Assembly (NCBI GenBank): GCA_933228895.1
Contig: OW121848.1
Coordinates: 98,351,470 to 98,415,469 of the forward strand
Source of the DNA: Platycnemis pennipes
Taxonomy: Eukaryota; Arthropoda; Insecta; Odonata; Platycnemididae
Direction: 5' to 3'
Length of the DNA: 64,000 nt
Positions 24,600 to 36,869 of the stretch are shown piece after piece. The notes under the pieces are model-generated. The model was not told where the DNA came from. It saw only the letters and a program-made list of their open reading frames with translations, and did no database searches. The position numbers and the translations under genes were made by a program. How positions within the stretch are numbered: the stretch's first letter is position 1; each line of letters starts with the position of its first letter.

Positions 24600-25260
24600 T
24601 TAAGAGCGAAGGACGGTGCGGGGAAAGAAGGCGAAAAAAAATGTCACTGGGGAAGTATCCATCTGTGGTCGTCGAGACGCGCACACCGCATTACCCTCGC
24701 GGGAACTTAGACGGCAACACCCATGCACGTGGAAGCGTCGTCGAAAACTAACGTGGGAGCAGGATTTTATTTTATATTTGCGTATATATATATTTTTTTT
24801 TATAATCGCAGAGTCGCAAAGTCACGAGAAGGACTTTTATCTCAAAGCGTCAATGAGAGAGGGCGCGCTGGCGTATTTGAAGGATCTTTTCTCCTTCCTC
24901 TCCCCCATCCCCATCCTTTATTCTTCCCCCCCCCCCCCCCCACCGAGAAAACCTTCAGAGGGCGAGATGAAATTGCCAAGTCTGCCCCAGTCACCTGCTC
25001 AGTCGGCATCAAGAGACACAAGAGAGAAGAGCGGTCTCGTAACAGTTGCGTGCGAGAGGGTTCGTCGTGTCCGGGAGGAATTTTTCGCTTCGAATCCTTG
25101 CTCACTGCACGGTTTCTGGAAGGGTTTGAAGAGGGAGGGTTTGTTATTTTTTTCACCTCCCAAAGGAGGGATCCGACTGTCGTAGGAGTGGGTGGCGTGA
25201 GGAGGAGGAGGGCGCGAGGGAAGGAGGAGAGGGAAACAGACAGGTGGGCGGATCGGTCGC
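24600..25260. other. GC-rich island with a C14-15 run and purine-rich end
   Basis: Pyrimidine-rich from about 24890 with a run of about 15 C near 24927-24941, then G/A-rich on the plus strand (GGAGGAGGAGGGCGCGAGGG near 25200). Long frames on both strands (for example 24616-25185 and 24723-25295, plus) overlap in three frames and are low complexity, so none is accepted. Confidence 0.45.
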
Positions 25261-26765
25261 ATCCAAATCAGGCGACGCCCACACCCGTGACTTGAGTAGA
25301 ATTGGAGTGTTACTTGTTTTTTCCCTTCCTTCTTTTTTTTATTCTTTTAATTTTTGTTTCGTCTGCTCCGCGGCTACGTGGTTTTCCAACTCATTCTCAA
25401 ACCTCAACCGGGAGAGGTGTGACGTTATATGGGTGACGCTAGCCGTAAAGTATAACTGTTAAAATGGGCGACACGCCATAGTAATCTTTCCGGCATCTCT
25501 GGTGGGGATTTTGACACCTGCGACGACGTGTGACTTCAAGACGTCCTCTTAACGCGGGGGGCGGGATAAAAAAGGATTTGGACTGCTACAGATTTGACGC
25601 TCCATCACTAGCTTTTGTCGGAGCAGGCACCAAGGATTCCGCGATCTGCCTAAAAGAGGAGGCGATTGGGAAAAGAAAGGTAAGGCTGATTACGAATATT
25701 TCCGGTATTATGCTCTATATACGGCTATTTTGATGTTCAGTGTATCACTATTAACTGTCTTCAAATATTATTTTGTTACCACAATGTGAGCTCGTGTCAA
25801 GAATTACTTGTATTATCAATACTATCTTGAACGTAACACCTGATAGTAACTTACCTTATTAATCAAGGTTTAAATGATGGAAAGTCCGTACGAAAACAAT
25901 GACTTATGCCCGTAAATTTTCATAAATGTTCATTTACGATATCACTATCTTATGTTTTTACTCTCTACCTCAAATCAGGTGACTGAATGAAAATATTAAA
26001 GACAAAGGAAAAATAAGCGACACATAATGCTCTATTTAATAACATTTAAACGAAGTCTTATTGCAACGGAACCGGCAGAAGACCTATGTCATCAGCTCGT
26101 AGAAGTTATGTTAAGAGTTAATACTTGTCGTGATACAGCTTAATGTGATAATATTCATTGATTAAAAAGATATTTGCGAATGACAGTTATTTTTAAGAGA
26201 GAGAGGATTGATGCTAAGTAATTCAGCTAAAATCAAGTTTTTAAAAATCAGATACTGTAAGCAGCTGGGAAATATTTTATTTCATACAAAATATTTGATA
26301 CTAATGAATTACTGCATTAATCGCCAAACCTACTGATAAATTATTATCCCCGGAGTTTACTCAATTGATTTGAAAGATATTTAACAAAAGATTAATTATT
26401 TTGAGACCAATATTTTCAGTAGGTAACACGAACTAGACAGAAATCATTAAGGTGACAATGCCAGCGTGGTGTATAAAATTACATGAATGCATTCATGAAA
26501 ATGTCGTTTGCCCTTTGACATTAATGAACTTAACGCACTTATCAAAATAACTCATAGTATTTTCTTCCAATTTTAAAGTTCATAGGAATCCGATTTGTGA
26601 CCAAAAAACCACTTACAACAATTATACCCTCTTTGTTCTCCAGTTGTTTCATTTCTCCTGAGCACCTGTCTAGGAGGTGATTATAACTTTTTGGCACCAT
26701 TAACATGAGTACATAAGTTCTTAAAGAAGCGGAATCACTTTTTCACTCCCTCACGTGGGGGATGT
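25261..26765. other. No gene recognised
   Basis: Short plus-strand ORFs (25244-25462, 25530-25733) trail out of the GC island. After 25740 the sequence is AT-rich and without visible structure. Confidence 0.4.
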
Positions 26766-26943
26766 TCCGTAATCAAAAACCCACGCAGTGGGTAACTTCC
26801 GATATCAAAAAGCCAATACGTGATATACAAGTATGGAGAGAGAAGTAAGTATTCGCTTATAATAAAGGGAGCATTTATCGGTGCCATCCAAAATGGATAA
26901 TATTTTGAATCTACGCCAAACTACGTGAGTTTTTGATTACGGA
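26766..26943. repeat. Foldback pair with 20-bp arms
   Basis: TCCGTAATCAAAAACCCACG (26766-26785) pairs with 26924-26943 at 19 of 20 positions. The enclosed 138 bp contain the first copy of the 58-bp direct repeat (26853-26910). It may be a small foldback element. Confidence 0.6.
26853..26910 (+). repeat. 58-bp exact direct repeat, copy 1
   Basis: Identical to 27168-27225 over 58 bp, starting TCGCTTATAATAAAGGGAGC and ending ATAATATTTTGAAT. The copies lie 315 bp apart in the same orientation. Perfect identity in non-coding DNA points to a recent duplication. Confidence 0.9.
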
Positions 26944-27167
26944 GATTTCGACTGAAAGGCAATAGCACAAAGCCGAGGAATAAAATAAATGTATGTAAGA
27001 TTAAAGGGGCATGAGACGGAACTCGATAGCTGAACAAAATTAATTTATACGAGATAAAAGGGGATGATAATGAAGTCACGTGTCGTTGCGAATGAGAAAC
27101 GCCGACCGTTCGGCTGCTGATCTCGATGTCATACTGGCGATTAAGAGCGTCAGTGACAATATTAGGC

Positions 27168-27225
27168 TCGCTTATAATAAAGGGAGCATTTATCGGTGCC
27201 ATCCAAAATGGATAATATTTTGAAT
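27168..27225 (+). repeat. 58-bp exact direct repeat, copy 2
   Basis: Second copy of 26853-26910. The 257-bp interval between the copies has no reading frame with a recognised domain; the minus-strand ORF at 26921-27202 is unrecognised. Confidence 0.9.
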
Positions 27226-29698
27226 TATTTTAAAATAAAACAAATTTCTGAGCTTGTTGGCAAGAATGGAAACTATAAATATATATTTTGTGGATTTTTT
27301 GCTCTCGTATAATAATTTATACATCCTTTGTCAGTGCGGAAAGTCATCTCCCAAAAGCATTGACCCTGGCCGATCCTTAAATAAATTTTATAATTACTTA
27401 CTGAGTTACTGTATAATATACCTCTGCTAAGAAACATAATTCGAAAACCACTGTCTCAAACAAAGTGATCGAAGGCCGCAGTCCGTTGAATTGGGGGAAA
27501 AATGATTCCATTGAATCATGAAAAATGATTGATATCTTTAGAAATGAAGCATTAAAAATACTTCTTTTAATAACCACAAAGAAATGAGCCAAGTGTTTGA
27601 GATGTGGGGTGAATAAAATCTCAATCCGTACCGTCAAAGAGGTTCATTTTCAGCGTTCGATTTACGAATGATTTGAAGCAGAGTCATTGATATTGAAACC
27701 ATAAAAATTAAAGAAGAGAAATATTTTCTTTCTATTTTAATCGACGAGCCATATAAACGAGCTCCAAGGAGATTTCACCTTGAGAAAAAGTCAAGTTCGG
27801 CTTCAATGAAACGCCTTTTACAGGATTATTCTCCATTCTAAGAAAGGCGTTCACAATGGTGCAGCGAGGAACCCGCTTTGTGCTCTGGCGCCAATCTTAG
27901 AGCAGCGTCAGGGATGGCGGCGCACTAGGAACACAAGCGCAAGGGGTATTGAGGTCAAGAGATCGAACTTGGGCTTCTTTGCTGACCACTTCTGAAAGAC
28001 ACATCCCCCTGGGGAGGGGCTGGGGAAAGGGGTTGAGATTCAATGTCACTCGGATCGATTGCGATTCAGAGCTTGTTCCGTCAGTCGTTGCCGCTGGGGA
28101 GAACAAGAGGGCACCTCGGAGAAATCAGAGGGGAGAGAGAGAGAGAGGGGGACGGTCTCGGCGGACTGAAACGTGCCTCCAATGCTTTTCACCTCTAAGT
28201 GGAAGTTTGACCACTTTTCTCTGGGGGGAAAAACGAAGTATGGAGATATTTTTGACCATTTTGGTAGCACATGACGATAATCTAATGGATTCCGGGAGAT
28301 CAAGGTGGTGGACTAAGAAAATATTCACTGCGCAGATCGCAATCTGCGTCGCCTTTGTACGCATTTTGTCTCATTGCCCGTCAGCCGTGACAAATAATTC
28401 GTAAAGGAAGCATGACTGAGTCCACTAACTTTTAGTTGGATTTTTTGTATGCCCCGCTTGCCTTCTCATCCTATACCGACCGAATGCCTCAATTTCCACG
28501 GCCTACATGTTTGACAAGAATTACATTAGCATGCAAATAAAGACAAAATATTTCTAGTGCTATTCCCAAATTTTATTTTAATGCGTAACTAGTCATGTTT
28601 AAGCCACCGCTAGCTACTATACAGATAAAAAACTGACGTGAATCGATATTTATTTATGAATGCCTAATTATGACATGATACCACGTAAATATGTCTATAC
28701 CCAAGGGCTGCTAACTAAGTATTGTTTTGTACATACATATCTACTTCTGGAAAATCCTTTCCCTTCCGTGGCGATTTTTACAATCTTCCTTCTCCAGTTG
28801 CAAGGATAGAAGACGTAAGGGATAACATGCTTTGTTTCCATCGGGCACTATTTCATCCCGAACTGGTCTTTCAATTTATGCACTGCATTGACGACGGTAG
28901 TTTAATGGCTATACGGTTCATGGAATAAACGACGCAGCTGTCAAACTGTTCTAAAAATTATGAAATTAAGTGATTTAAAAAATATTATTAAGGAACGTTA
29001 TGCATTCTTAAATTTCATTAAATTCTCTCCCTCAGACTTTCTATATGTTTGCAACATCCATTTCTATTTTCTGTACGTTGCAATCCACGCAATCCGGTAA
29101 AAAGCGTAAAAAGAATTTTCAATAGCGATACGATATTTTACTGAATGAATGTTAATACAAGTTAGGAACTTAGTGTCCGGAATTACAAGGCTTATGAGGC
29201 TGTTTAAATCATGTCCAGACATGCATAAAACAGTAAACACTGAAAATATTAGCATTGAAAAGGTAAATTAACCACTGACAATGAGATAATAAAATCACGG
29301 CATTTAGCTAGATGGAATCTCTTAACATTTTTCAAAAAGAACAGCTTATAGGTAAACTCTAACCTAATGTTAAACAATGAGAAACTTGAATTACAGCAAA
29401 AATTACAGAAACATGCCCGTATGTTGAACCATTTCCACCATATCTTAAAGATAATGAATTACTTAGGATGGTAAGACTATTTTAATATTTTCAACGTCCC
29501 GCAGCCAATGGTTTTGGTCCGACTTAGCAAAGCTATTCTGACCCGCGATCAGTTTGTCCCCATTTACATAATTGCCTTTCGGAGAAGCTTTACGATCAGT
29601 CGCGGCCGATTTCAAGAAAAGCACAAGGACGATTGCTTGAACCGCTTGCAGATAGGGATGAAGGAGCAAAACTGAGTATATCGTCATTGGGCACTTAC
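27226..29698. other. Gene-free stretch with a GC-rich block at 27890-28240
   Basis: The GC-rich block includes a short (GA) run near 28135-28152 and overlapping ORFs on both strands (27949-28404 plus, 28046-28303 minus) with no recognised domain. The rest is AT-rich. Confidence 0.4.
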
Positions 29699-29823
29699 CA
29701 GGACCGCAGCGACGCAAAGGTCCAGCGGAAATTTACGATTCCAAAGGGAGGAGACGGGCCGTGGAAAATCACCTGGTCCGGTCGACTGAGCCCTGGTGTA
29801 TCCAGTTCGCTAACTTGGGCGCG
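29699..29823 (-). other. Possible orphan exon, minus strand
   Basis: On the minus strand a 125-bp, GC-richer segment ends exactly at a consensus donor: the plus strand reads ACTTAC at 29693-29698, giving GTAAGT. It follows an acceptor-like TCCTGTCAG (AG at 29825-29824), with a T-rich stretch some 40 bases further upstream. One frame is open across it and encodes peptides such as SELDTPGLSRPDQVIFHGP. I recognise no domain and no partner exon, so it may be chance. The opposite-strand ORF at 29633-29827 covers the same bases. Confidence 0.15.
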
Positions 29824-29829
29824 CTGACA

Positions 29830-30342
29830 GGAACGAGCTGACGTGAAGTAGTTGATATTGAAAAAAAAAGTTGTCATTCGAAGGGCCTAATTAAGAGTAA
29901 AAAGAAAAATGTATCCGTAAATGACCAATATAGTATACTGGCTTCACAATTGCATATTATTTTTACTTTTTGGCGCAGTTCATGTGAAAACATATCAAAT
30001 GAGATTGACTAAAACGACGCTTGGCGTGTTTTTATTGCGATTTTAATAAGGAACTGTGTTCAGAGGAATGTGAGGTAAAAACGTTAAAAATGACTGAATT
30101 ACTTGAAATACGAGAGAAACATCTTCTATTGTGGGAGCAGGTAATAAAAGAGAAATTCAAGAATCACCTACTAATTAGAGCGGTATTGATGCAGACATAA
30201 AGCGGCAAGTACACTTTGATAAAACAACATAAACGCAACGGCAAAACATTCGCTATTTTAGAAAAAGTGAATTAGAACATCGTAAAATAAGTAACCCTTA
30301 GATAAAATTCAGAACAAGTTTCGTACTTTCTGCATAGGATGA
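29830..30342. other. No gene recognised
   Basis: AT-rich and without visible repeats. Confidence 0.4.
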
Positions 30343-30542
30343 GAGGATCTGGTTGGTGTGGTGGCTTCTCATCCAGAGGGCCTGAGCTCGAATATCGGCT
30401 GAGGTAGATTGGTATACCGGTACTCACTTGGGCGCTGTGTGGAGAGAACTTCAGTTCAGCGCATCCGTCAGATGTGACATTAAACCGAGGACCCCTTGGC
30501 GCCTTTTATTATGAGTAAGCTGATACAGACGCCGAGGACTGA
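30343..30542 (+). mobile_element. Type A SINE with a damaged head
   Basis: Starts GATCTGGTTGGTGTGGTGGC as in the 57583 copy, but the following block (TAGAGTACTGGCC in that copy) is deleted, which removes half of box A. The body is recognisable: CGCATCCGTCAGATGTGACA, TTAAACCGAGGACCCCTTGG, CGCCTTTTATTATGAGTAAG, then CAGACGCCGAGG. The 3' tail is not seen. Confidence 0.7.
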
Positions 30543-32789
30543 AAATAGGCAAAAAAACGCATTAAAACCGGTTCCAGGCGTAGGTAAATATTATGAAGTG
30601 GTAAAAAATATTTTTTCATATACGAAAAAATAACAATGAAAATATTAGAGATGGAAACGTCGAGAAATTCCAAATCATTTCATTGACCCACGGAAAACGG
30701 TAGAGAGGGATACTCTTCATGAGAAAATTCTTACATTAATCTTGCAAACCTTAGCCGTAGAGCCCCAATAAAAACGGCACACACCAAGAAAATTTAAAAA
30801 GGGATAGGACAGTGAGAAAAAAAATCATGAAATGCCAATGAGTTATCGCATGCAAAGGAATGAAATGTTACACGAATATTCTTACGCTCAGGGACCCAAT
30901 CTCCTTACGATATGACTAATTCATCTCGTTAAATTCCGTCATATTCATTTTTATGTGACGCACAAAAACCAAAAAGACGTTGGAGAGCATTTATTGACGC
31001 TTACCCTAACTAAGGATGTTTACCTAATTTATCTCCTATTCTAGCGATTAGGTTCGAAATGCCCATAAAATATTATGTTCCTCGGCACATCACCAAGAAT
31101 TCGTGAAAGTGAATTGAAAAGGATGCCAAACTTAAGTCACAATGGAAATCAGTTGAATGTTTCTTTCCGAAGAAAGTAAATAGTGATATTTGTTCCACCA
31201 AAGCATTGTTTGCATATTGTATTAATTGATGCAATATTGCGTGAAAATTGTAATTTCCATTTCATTCAACGAAGTTTCATTAATCGGCAATGTTTTTTTT
31301 AATTTTCCTACGCATAAAATGCAAACGTATATAAACCCACAGTAATTTTGATGAAATAGCATTTAAGTGGTTATATATAAATGATTACACCTCCAATTAA
31401 AAACTTGCGTGAAGCTGTTCACGACGAGCAATGTAACCAGATATTTCGCTCAAACTTGGGCATAATTATGGAGCTTGAACGGCAATAAAGCACTATTTTA
31501 CCATCATTCGTTCACGTAAATATTCCAAATTTTGCTGGAGTACCTCTGATCTTAATGACTGAGTGAAATAGTTTAAGATTATCACGGTGGAAATATCCTG
31601 GTTTTTATAGGAAGATTTCCATCAGAAAATAATTCGTTGTGAATTTAACGGTAGCGGTTGATACTTAGAAAAATACTCCCCTAACGACACCGGTGATGGC
31701 TAGTGAGCAGAGCCAATTGGCCTCTGTCCATGTTTGGAAGGCGTGAATAACGCATTCAGTTTGCATCTTGTTCTCGGTTTTACACCGCGTATGCAAACAT
31801 TAAGGGCACTCTCACCAGCACCGCGTGAGCTCTTCCGACCCGAGGCGATGTAATCTGGTTACGAAACGGTCCTTCATCGCCTTTGCCAGAAAGAACAATT
31901 TCCATCCGGACGGAGAGCACTCAACGCTACAGCCGTCTCACTTCAGGGGAAACCGCATGAATGTTAAATGATGCGGCGACACCCTCCGAGCATCAATCAC
32001 TCGTCATTTTTGGGACGTCCCCAGGTGGTCCACCATATATTACATGCATCCTTCTCTTTCTCAATTTGTTTCTGTTACCTGATTATGTCCTCACTGTGAC
32101 TAAAGCAAGTCAATTTGCTTTAGATGCATAACCTATTGCCATTTAAAAGAGAAATTAAGTTGAAGGCATTGCTTGAATGAGGAAAAAGATAAGCTTTTTT
32201 TTGCCTGTGAGGAAGAAACGAACGTGGACACCAAAATATATTCTACGCAATAACAATCGATTATATTTTAGAATTAGAGAATTACCTAACTTAACGGTTG
32301 CAATGTAAATTTATACACTACCAATCGACTAATGAGAGCTATGCGTACACTACTGTAATAAATCCTCATTATAATGACTGGGACATAAGGATTAATTCGA
32401 GAGCAATTACATCAATCAACGAGTTATCAAATTATTTTTTTATAAAAATAAATGTAACGTATCAATTAATTGGAATTATATTTTGGGAAACTTGGGAACA
32501 TAGAATCAAGAAGCTTCTAATTAAACCAACTAAACACCAATCTCTTTCTTCCAATACTCACTGAGGTAGACGAATTCATGTACACCCGCAGTTAAGTTTT
32601 AGATAAAACGAGGTTTTCTTCCAACACAATCAAGTGATAAAGATTCCTTAGAAATGAAAATGAATGTGGTATCTTGGGGAAGTGACAAGTCCCTTAGCCA
32701 TAAAATGCGTTTCCGGGATCAACGGAAGTGTTTTCCTCGATCTATTAGGCGCACTTGATAAACCAGTCTATCTAAGCATGGATTTAAAG
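30543..32789. other. Gene-free stretch
   Basis: AT-rich. The only structure noted is CTAAAGCAA (32100-32108) paired with TTGCTTTAG (32115-32123). The ORF at 32298-32564 has no recognisable motif. Confidence 0.4.
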
Positions 32790-32927
32790 ACTGGCAGAAA
32801 ATCTTGAACGATGTATTTTTCACACTTTATTGAGTACCCTTGATAATGACACGAGAGTGTCGAAACCGGCGGGGTTTAGTAATTCAATAAAGTGTGAAAA
32901 ATACATCGTTTAAGTTTTTCTGCCAGT
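32790..32927. mobile_element. Foldback element with 44-bp arms and a hairpin core
   Basis: The arms 32790-32833 and 32884-32927 are reverse complements at all but about 2 of 44 positions; the inner 25 bp, from CGATGTATTTTTCACAC, pair perfectly. The 50-bp centre holds CTTGATAATGAC, a small hairpin (GACAC-GAGA-GTGTC), CGAAACC and a possible third stem (ACC with GGT). The same core occurs at 14480-14510. There is no coding capacity. It is an RNA-foldable, non-autonomous repeat; its class is uncertain. Confidence 0.75.
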
Positions 32928-33105
32928 ATGTCACATTTTCACAAAGTTTCACCTGACACGATGTATTTTTCACACTTTATTGAGTACCCTTGATAATGAA
33001 ACGAGAGTGCCGAAACGGTGGGGTTTAGTAATTCAATAAAGTGTGAAAAATACATCGTTTAAGTTTTTCTGCCAGTATGTCACTTTTTCACAAAGTTTCA
33101 CCTGA
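32809..33105 (+). repeat. Tandem duplication of the foldback unit, period about 150 bp
   Basis: 32809-32958 and 32959-33105 are two near-identical units, each starting CGATGTATTTTTCACAC and ending TTTCACAAAGTTTCACCTGA. Differences are few: the core hairpin is GACAC/GTGTC in unit 1 but GAAAC/GTGCC in unit 2, CCGGCGGGG against CGGTGGGG, and one base in the link. Only unit 1 keeps the outer part of the left arm, so unit 2 arose by duplication from inside the element. Confidence 0.9.
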
Positions 33106-34494
33106 TTCGATTCAATTTATGAATTTAAAGTCTCTTATTTTCGCCTTATACTATAACTGTTGTGGAAATTCCGCTTTTCATTTAATCGTGTAATTTATCT
33201 GGGAGACTGTCGCTTAATACTATGCCTATTGATAGACAGATAAACAGCACAGAGCTGATATTTTTCACTTCCTTTGCCCTCGAGTTACAACATTTAAAAC
33301 TCGTAGGCGTTCGAAGGAACTGAAAATCAAACTGACAAGTTGCTTGGAAAGAGGAAAGCAGCGTAACGAGCTCAATCATCGCAGTTTAAACGCTCCGACC
33401 TCCCGAGACCGGCGATGTTCTGAGCATATATTTCACGCGATTATTCGACCAAACTGTTTTACATTCCCAAACAAAACTTTATTTTACCAATCAGAAACAA
33501 GGGCAAATAAAAATTCTGAATGAGAAGCTTGTCATGCCGAAGAGCTCTCTCAAAAGCGATGAAGGGATTCAGATAGCACCGACTTCGATGGCATCGACTG
33601 TGCGGAGACCTGCCCTATAGGCAAATTCCTGAATTCCAGAACAGCGATTGCTATCAGGAGATTGGGTGCTTTGCCTCGTTCTCACCAAAGGATATCTCGA
33701 CATCTCCCTCTACCGGAGGTCGAATCGGAAAGTAACTTCAGTTTCATCCCTTCTCATCGCTCCAACGGCAATTGAGGATTTCCCACTCACTCTTTTCTCA
33801 GCCTAAGTAAGTTATTTACTTAGGTAGCTGTATCATTTGACCCCATTCTCATTGAAAAAAAGTGCATTGCTATTATTATTCAATTCCATTCTAGTTGAGT
33901 AATAATATTCAAAACTTGCAGCAGGCGAAGAAATTGTGACTTTAATTAATTTACCACGGAAGGAAAAGCCTAGCGATACAGCCTTGTAATAAACCATATG
34001 TGGTTATATATTTATAAATATTAATTGGGATATATTACTCAAGGTAAAAAGGACTGACTAGGCATCAGCACGCGGGGAAACAAGTAATAATGGTAAAAAT
34101 AAATTGTTTTTTAGGAAATTCCATCCCTAAGCTGAAACTGCAATTTAGTTCGTCCTTTTTTTCAATGCTGGTTACTTATGGATGCACATACATGAGCGAG
34201 GTAATCATAATAAAAAAAAGGATTGCCATACTTTGTGCATCATCACGGATGTACATGTTTAAACCTTGATATCCACCTTGTGAAATGAACGGAACATACT
34301 TTTTACAGTAATGTATATAGTATGTATTTACTAAATGCATATGATTCGGTAATTTTATACGTCGCGATATTGTAATATTCTATTACCTTGACATTATTTT
34401 ATTCATAACGTCAATTACATCCGCAATCGGCAAAAATAGGTAGTATTCTTTGAGTTTAAAAAAATCCATTCTGCCTTCAACGTAGTAGATATTA
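33106..34494. other. Gene-free stretch
   Basis: No coding region recognised. CCTAAGTAA (33802-33810) and TTACTTAGG (33816-33824) form a small hairpin. The minus-strand ORF at 33182-33379 is unrecognised. Confidence 0.4.
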
Positions 34495-34525
34495 GGGTTT
34501 TAGGCGCACCAACTGCCGAGGTTAT
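34495..34525 (-). repeat. SINE tail motif, minus strand
   Basis: GGGTTTTAGGCGCACC followed by AACTGCCGAGGTTAT is the best-preserved copy of the tail shared by the type B SINEs. The GC-richer 200 bp to its right (to about 34735) may be the body of another repeat, but no clear tRNA head was found there. Confidence 0.5.
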
Positions 34526-36239
34526 TTTTATTTTTGCAGTCAAGACGATTCTGTCGGTCCATACACCTCTGGAACCACAATAGACTTGTCTTGTCATCAG
34601 GTTTTCCGGGGCCGATCCAACAGAGCCCTTCTAATTGCTCTCCGTGCCCTGGGTGGCAGAAAAACTCTCCCGCGACCCCAGGATTAGCTCGCCTCCACTG
34701 GGGCTGTGAAATATCGTACCATTTAACCTAAAACAACATTAACAATTGTAAGTATAATCCTAGGACTAACAAAACATTCACACTTACGGCAGGATTTGAA
34801 ATGCAACTTTTAGTGCTACAGCGGCCTAAACCAAACCTAACTACAGTGGCCCGCAAAAATTGTATTTTATAGTTAATTTACTATTTTTTAAAGGACAGCA
34901 CACGAGAAAGAACTAAAATTTTAAGCCAAGAGAAATTAGGAGTACATAATTTTCTGAGTTTAGCACCAGAAAATACTCGTTGAACTCGAAGAAAGTGTTG
35001 GAAATCGAGGTTTGAGTTTGCATTTCATTCTTCTGAATAAGGCTAATTTGAGAAATAGGCCCCCAAAATTTTGTAAGTTTTGATTCTACTACAAATTCGA
35101 GTAGTTGACATACGTCTTATATTGTTAATCAATCATTTATCAAGACGTACGAGAAAAATTAAATGGCACAGTTAATTAAACATTCCATATTGAACTTGAT
35201 TCAATAAAAAGTGGTTTCTTCGACAATGAAAAAATTCAATTCTCTAGGCAGGCAATCTCGCACAATTGAAGTGAAGGAAGAAATGGATGCTCACAAACTG
35301 TTATCTTAGGGTTAGGGAATTAAAAACACAGTGCCAGGGAAAAGACATATCAAGCGAACAAGAATTCAGCTTCCATGTTCCATGCAGAGGAAAACGTTTA
35401 GAGGTCGTTTGTAAACAGAGAAATTCGAATTCATCCGTTTTCTGAATGGACCGTTGTGTCAAAAATAAATTGTTCCATTTAACTTCCACGGGATGGATAT
35501 TCTTGGTCAATGGTGAATATGAATTATGCAATTCGAAAAATAAGGCGAACGGCAGTGAAGCGTTTGCCTTCAGAATGTTTGTGCTGCCCCCTCGCGACTG
35601 CCCGACGAAGTTCTTCCATGCGTTCGCCAGAGACAGGAAAGAGTCGAGTGGAAAACTGGGAGGGGAAAGGGAGACGAGGGACTAAAAGATACTGGGACGG
35701 GGTTTTCGCGGTATAGACCACGGAGAATGGCGGAAGACGACAAATGTACCTGGAATCCCGCGAGACATCGTTAAAACGGCAGTTCACGTGAGAAACTAAG
35801 AGCTGGTACAATCATCAGGATACAAAACGTTTGTCTCTCTCCACCCTAACCCTAATCGCCATGATTAAAAAAAAATCGTCTGACCCCATACCCCATTAAT
35901 TTTTCTTATTAATTCTTGCTTCTCTGTCGACCTTCAATGTAACCCGTGACATTTTTAATCAAAATTTTACCATGCGGCACGCATCGGAATCGCCTCCAAA
36001 GAAATATCTTCTCCAACCTCCAGAGCGATGAGATAGGTAATTGTATAGGCCACCAAGAGCTATAAAGAATGTCAAATGTAACTCATACCTGCACAATGGC
36101 TCGAAAACGCTGAGTAGCCTTTGCTGAATCACCTACGAACATAAAATACCATTTTTGTTTAAATGAAATCATCTCCAAAGAGGCTTGGTTCGGGTTTAAA
36201 CTGAAGGGCCTTCATTTAGTTGTTGAGTACATGCTATCT
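34526..36239. other. No gene recognised
   Basis: Mostly AT-rich. Around 35560-35760 GC rises and short ORFs on both strands overlap (35446-35685 and 35510-35716 plus; 35524-35811 minus) without recognisable domains. Confidence 0.4.
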
Positions 36240-36404
36240 CACTAGGGCATTCACTTTCTTGTTTTACATCCCATTTGGCGGAATTACTGCTGCAATTTGA
36301 ATACTTTACGCATTAAACTCAAGAAGGGATTATTTTTGAAGTAACTTCCAGCGTTTGAATCCAAGCCCTGAGGCAGCGAAGCCAATATTTTTGCCACTGA
36401 TCCC
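36240..36404 (-). mobile_element. Diverged type A SINE, minus strand
   Basis: The minus strand from 36404 reads GATCAGTGGC, AATATTGGCTTCG, then box B-like GGATTCAAACGCTGG. This lines up with the head of the 57583 copy (TGGTGGC, AGTACTGGCCTCC, GGGTTCAATTCCCGG). Further along, CCGCCAAATGGGATGTAAAA matches the body (CCGTCGGATGGCACGTTAAG). The 3' end is not visible. An old copy. Confidence 0.5.
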
Positions 36405-36869
36405 CGTTTTCTATACTTTCTAAATGTTCAGACACGAGATACATACTAGGAAACTAGGTCTTCATCAGTGAACGAAACTGTCTGCATCAATCATGGAACG
36501 CAAATCACTGACACAGAATTTGTATGAAAACTTTTTGTGCGTTACTTCTGAAAGATGCGGCAAAGCTGGAATATTACCACAAACTCTGAAGCTTGATAAA
36601 AGGTTATAAATAAAAAAGGAATAGCTAAACTCAGTAATGCCGCGCCCAAGAAATGTCAACCACTCCATTTTTATGCAAAGAAAACCCTTTTATCGAACCT
36701 CCGAGGGCCGTTCACATAGGTAGCGAAAGCATAGCAAGCACATCTAAAAAATCGGCAAATATAAAATATAAATTTATAAAATAAGAATCCAAAATTGTAA
36801 ATTATTCTTTGCACCTCAAATCAATTGTTTCAAGTCTGTCCCGAAAGACACTTCGAACCGGAAGGAATG
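36405..36869. other. No gene recognised
   Basis: AT-rich link between two minus-strand SINEs. The ORF at 36465-36668 (minus) is unrecognised. Confidence 0.4.

Noticed and set aside
24616..25295. Two overlapping plus-strand ORFs of about 190 codons
   Set aside because: They lie in different frames of the same GC-rich, low-complexity DNA and cannot both be real; neither shows a domain.
26853..27225. LTR retrotransposon
   Set aside because: The repeats are 58 bp and exact, but lack TG/CA ends, and no coding remains lie between them.
32839..32869. Canonical hammerhead ribozyme
   Set aside because: The CUGANGA core is interrupted by extra bases next to stem II, so the strict consensus fails; kept only as a hypothesis.
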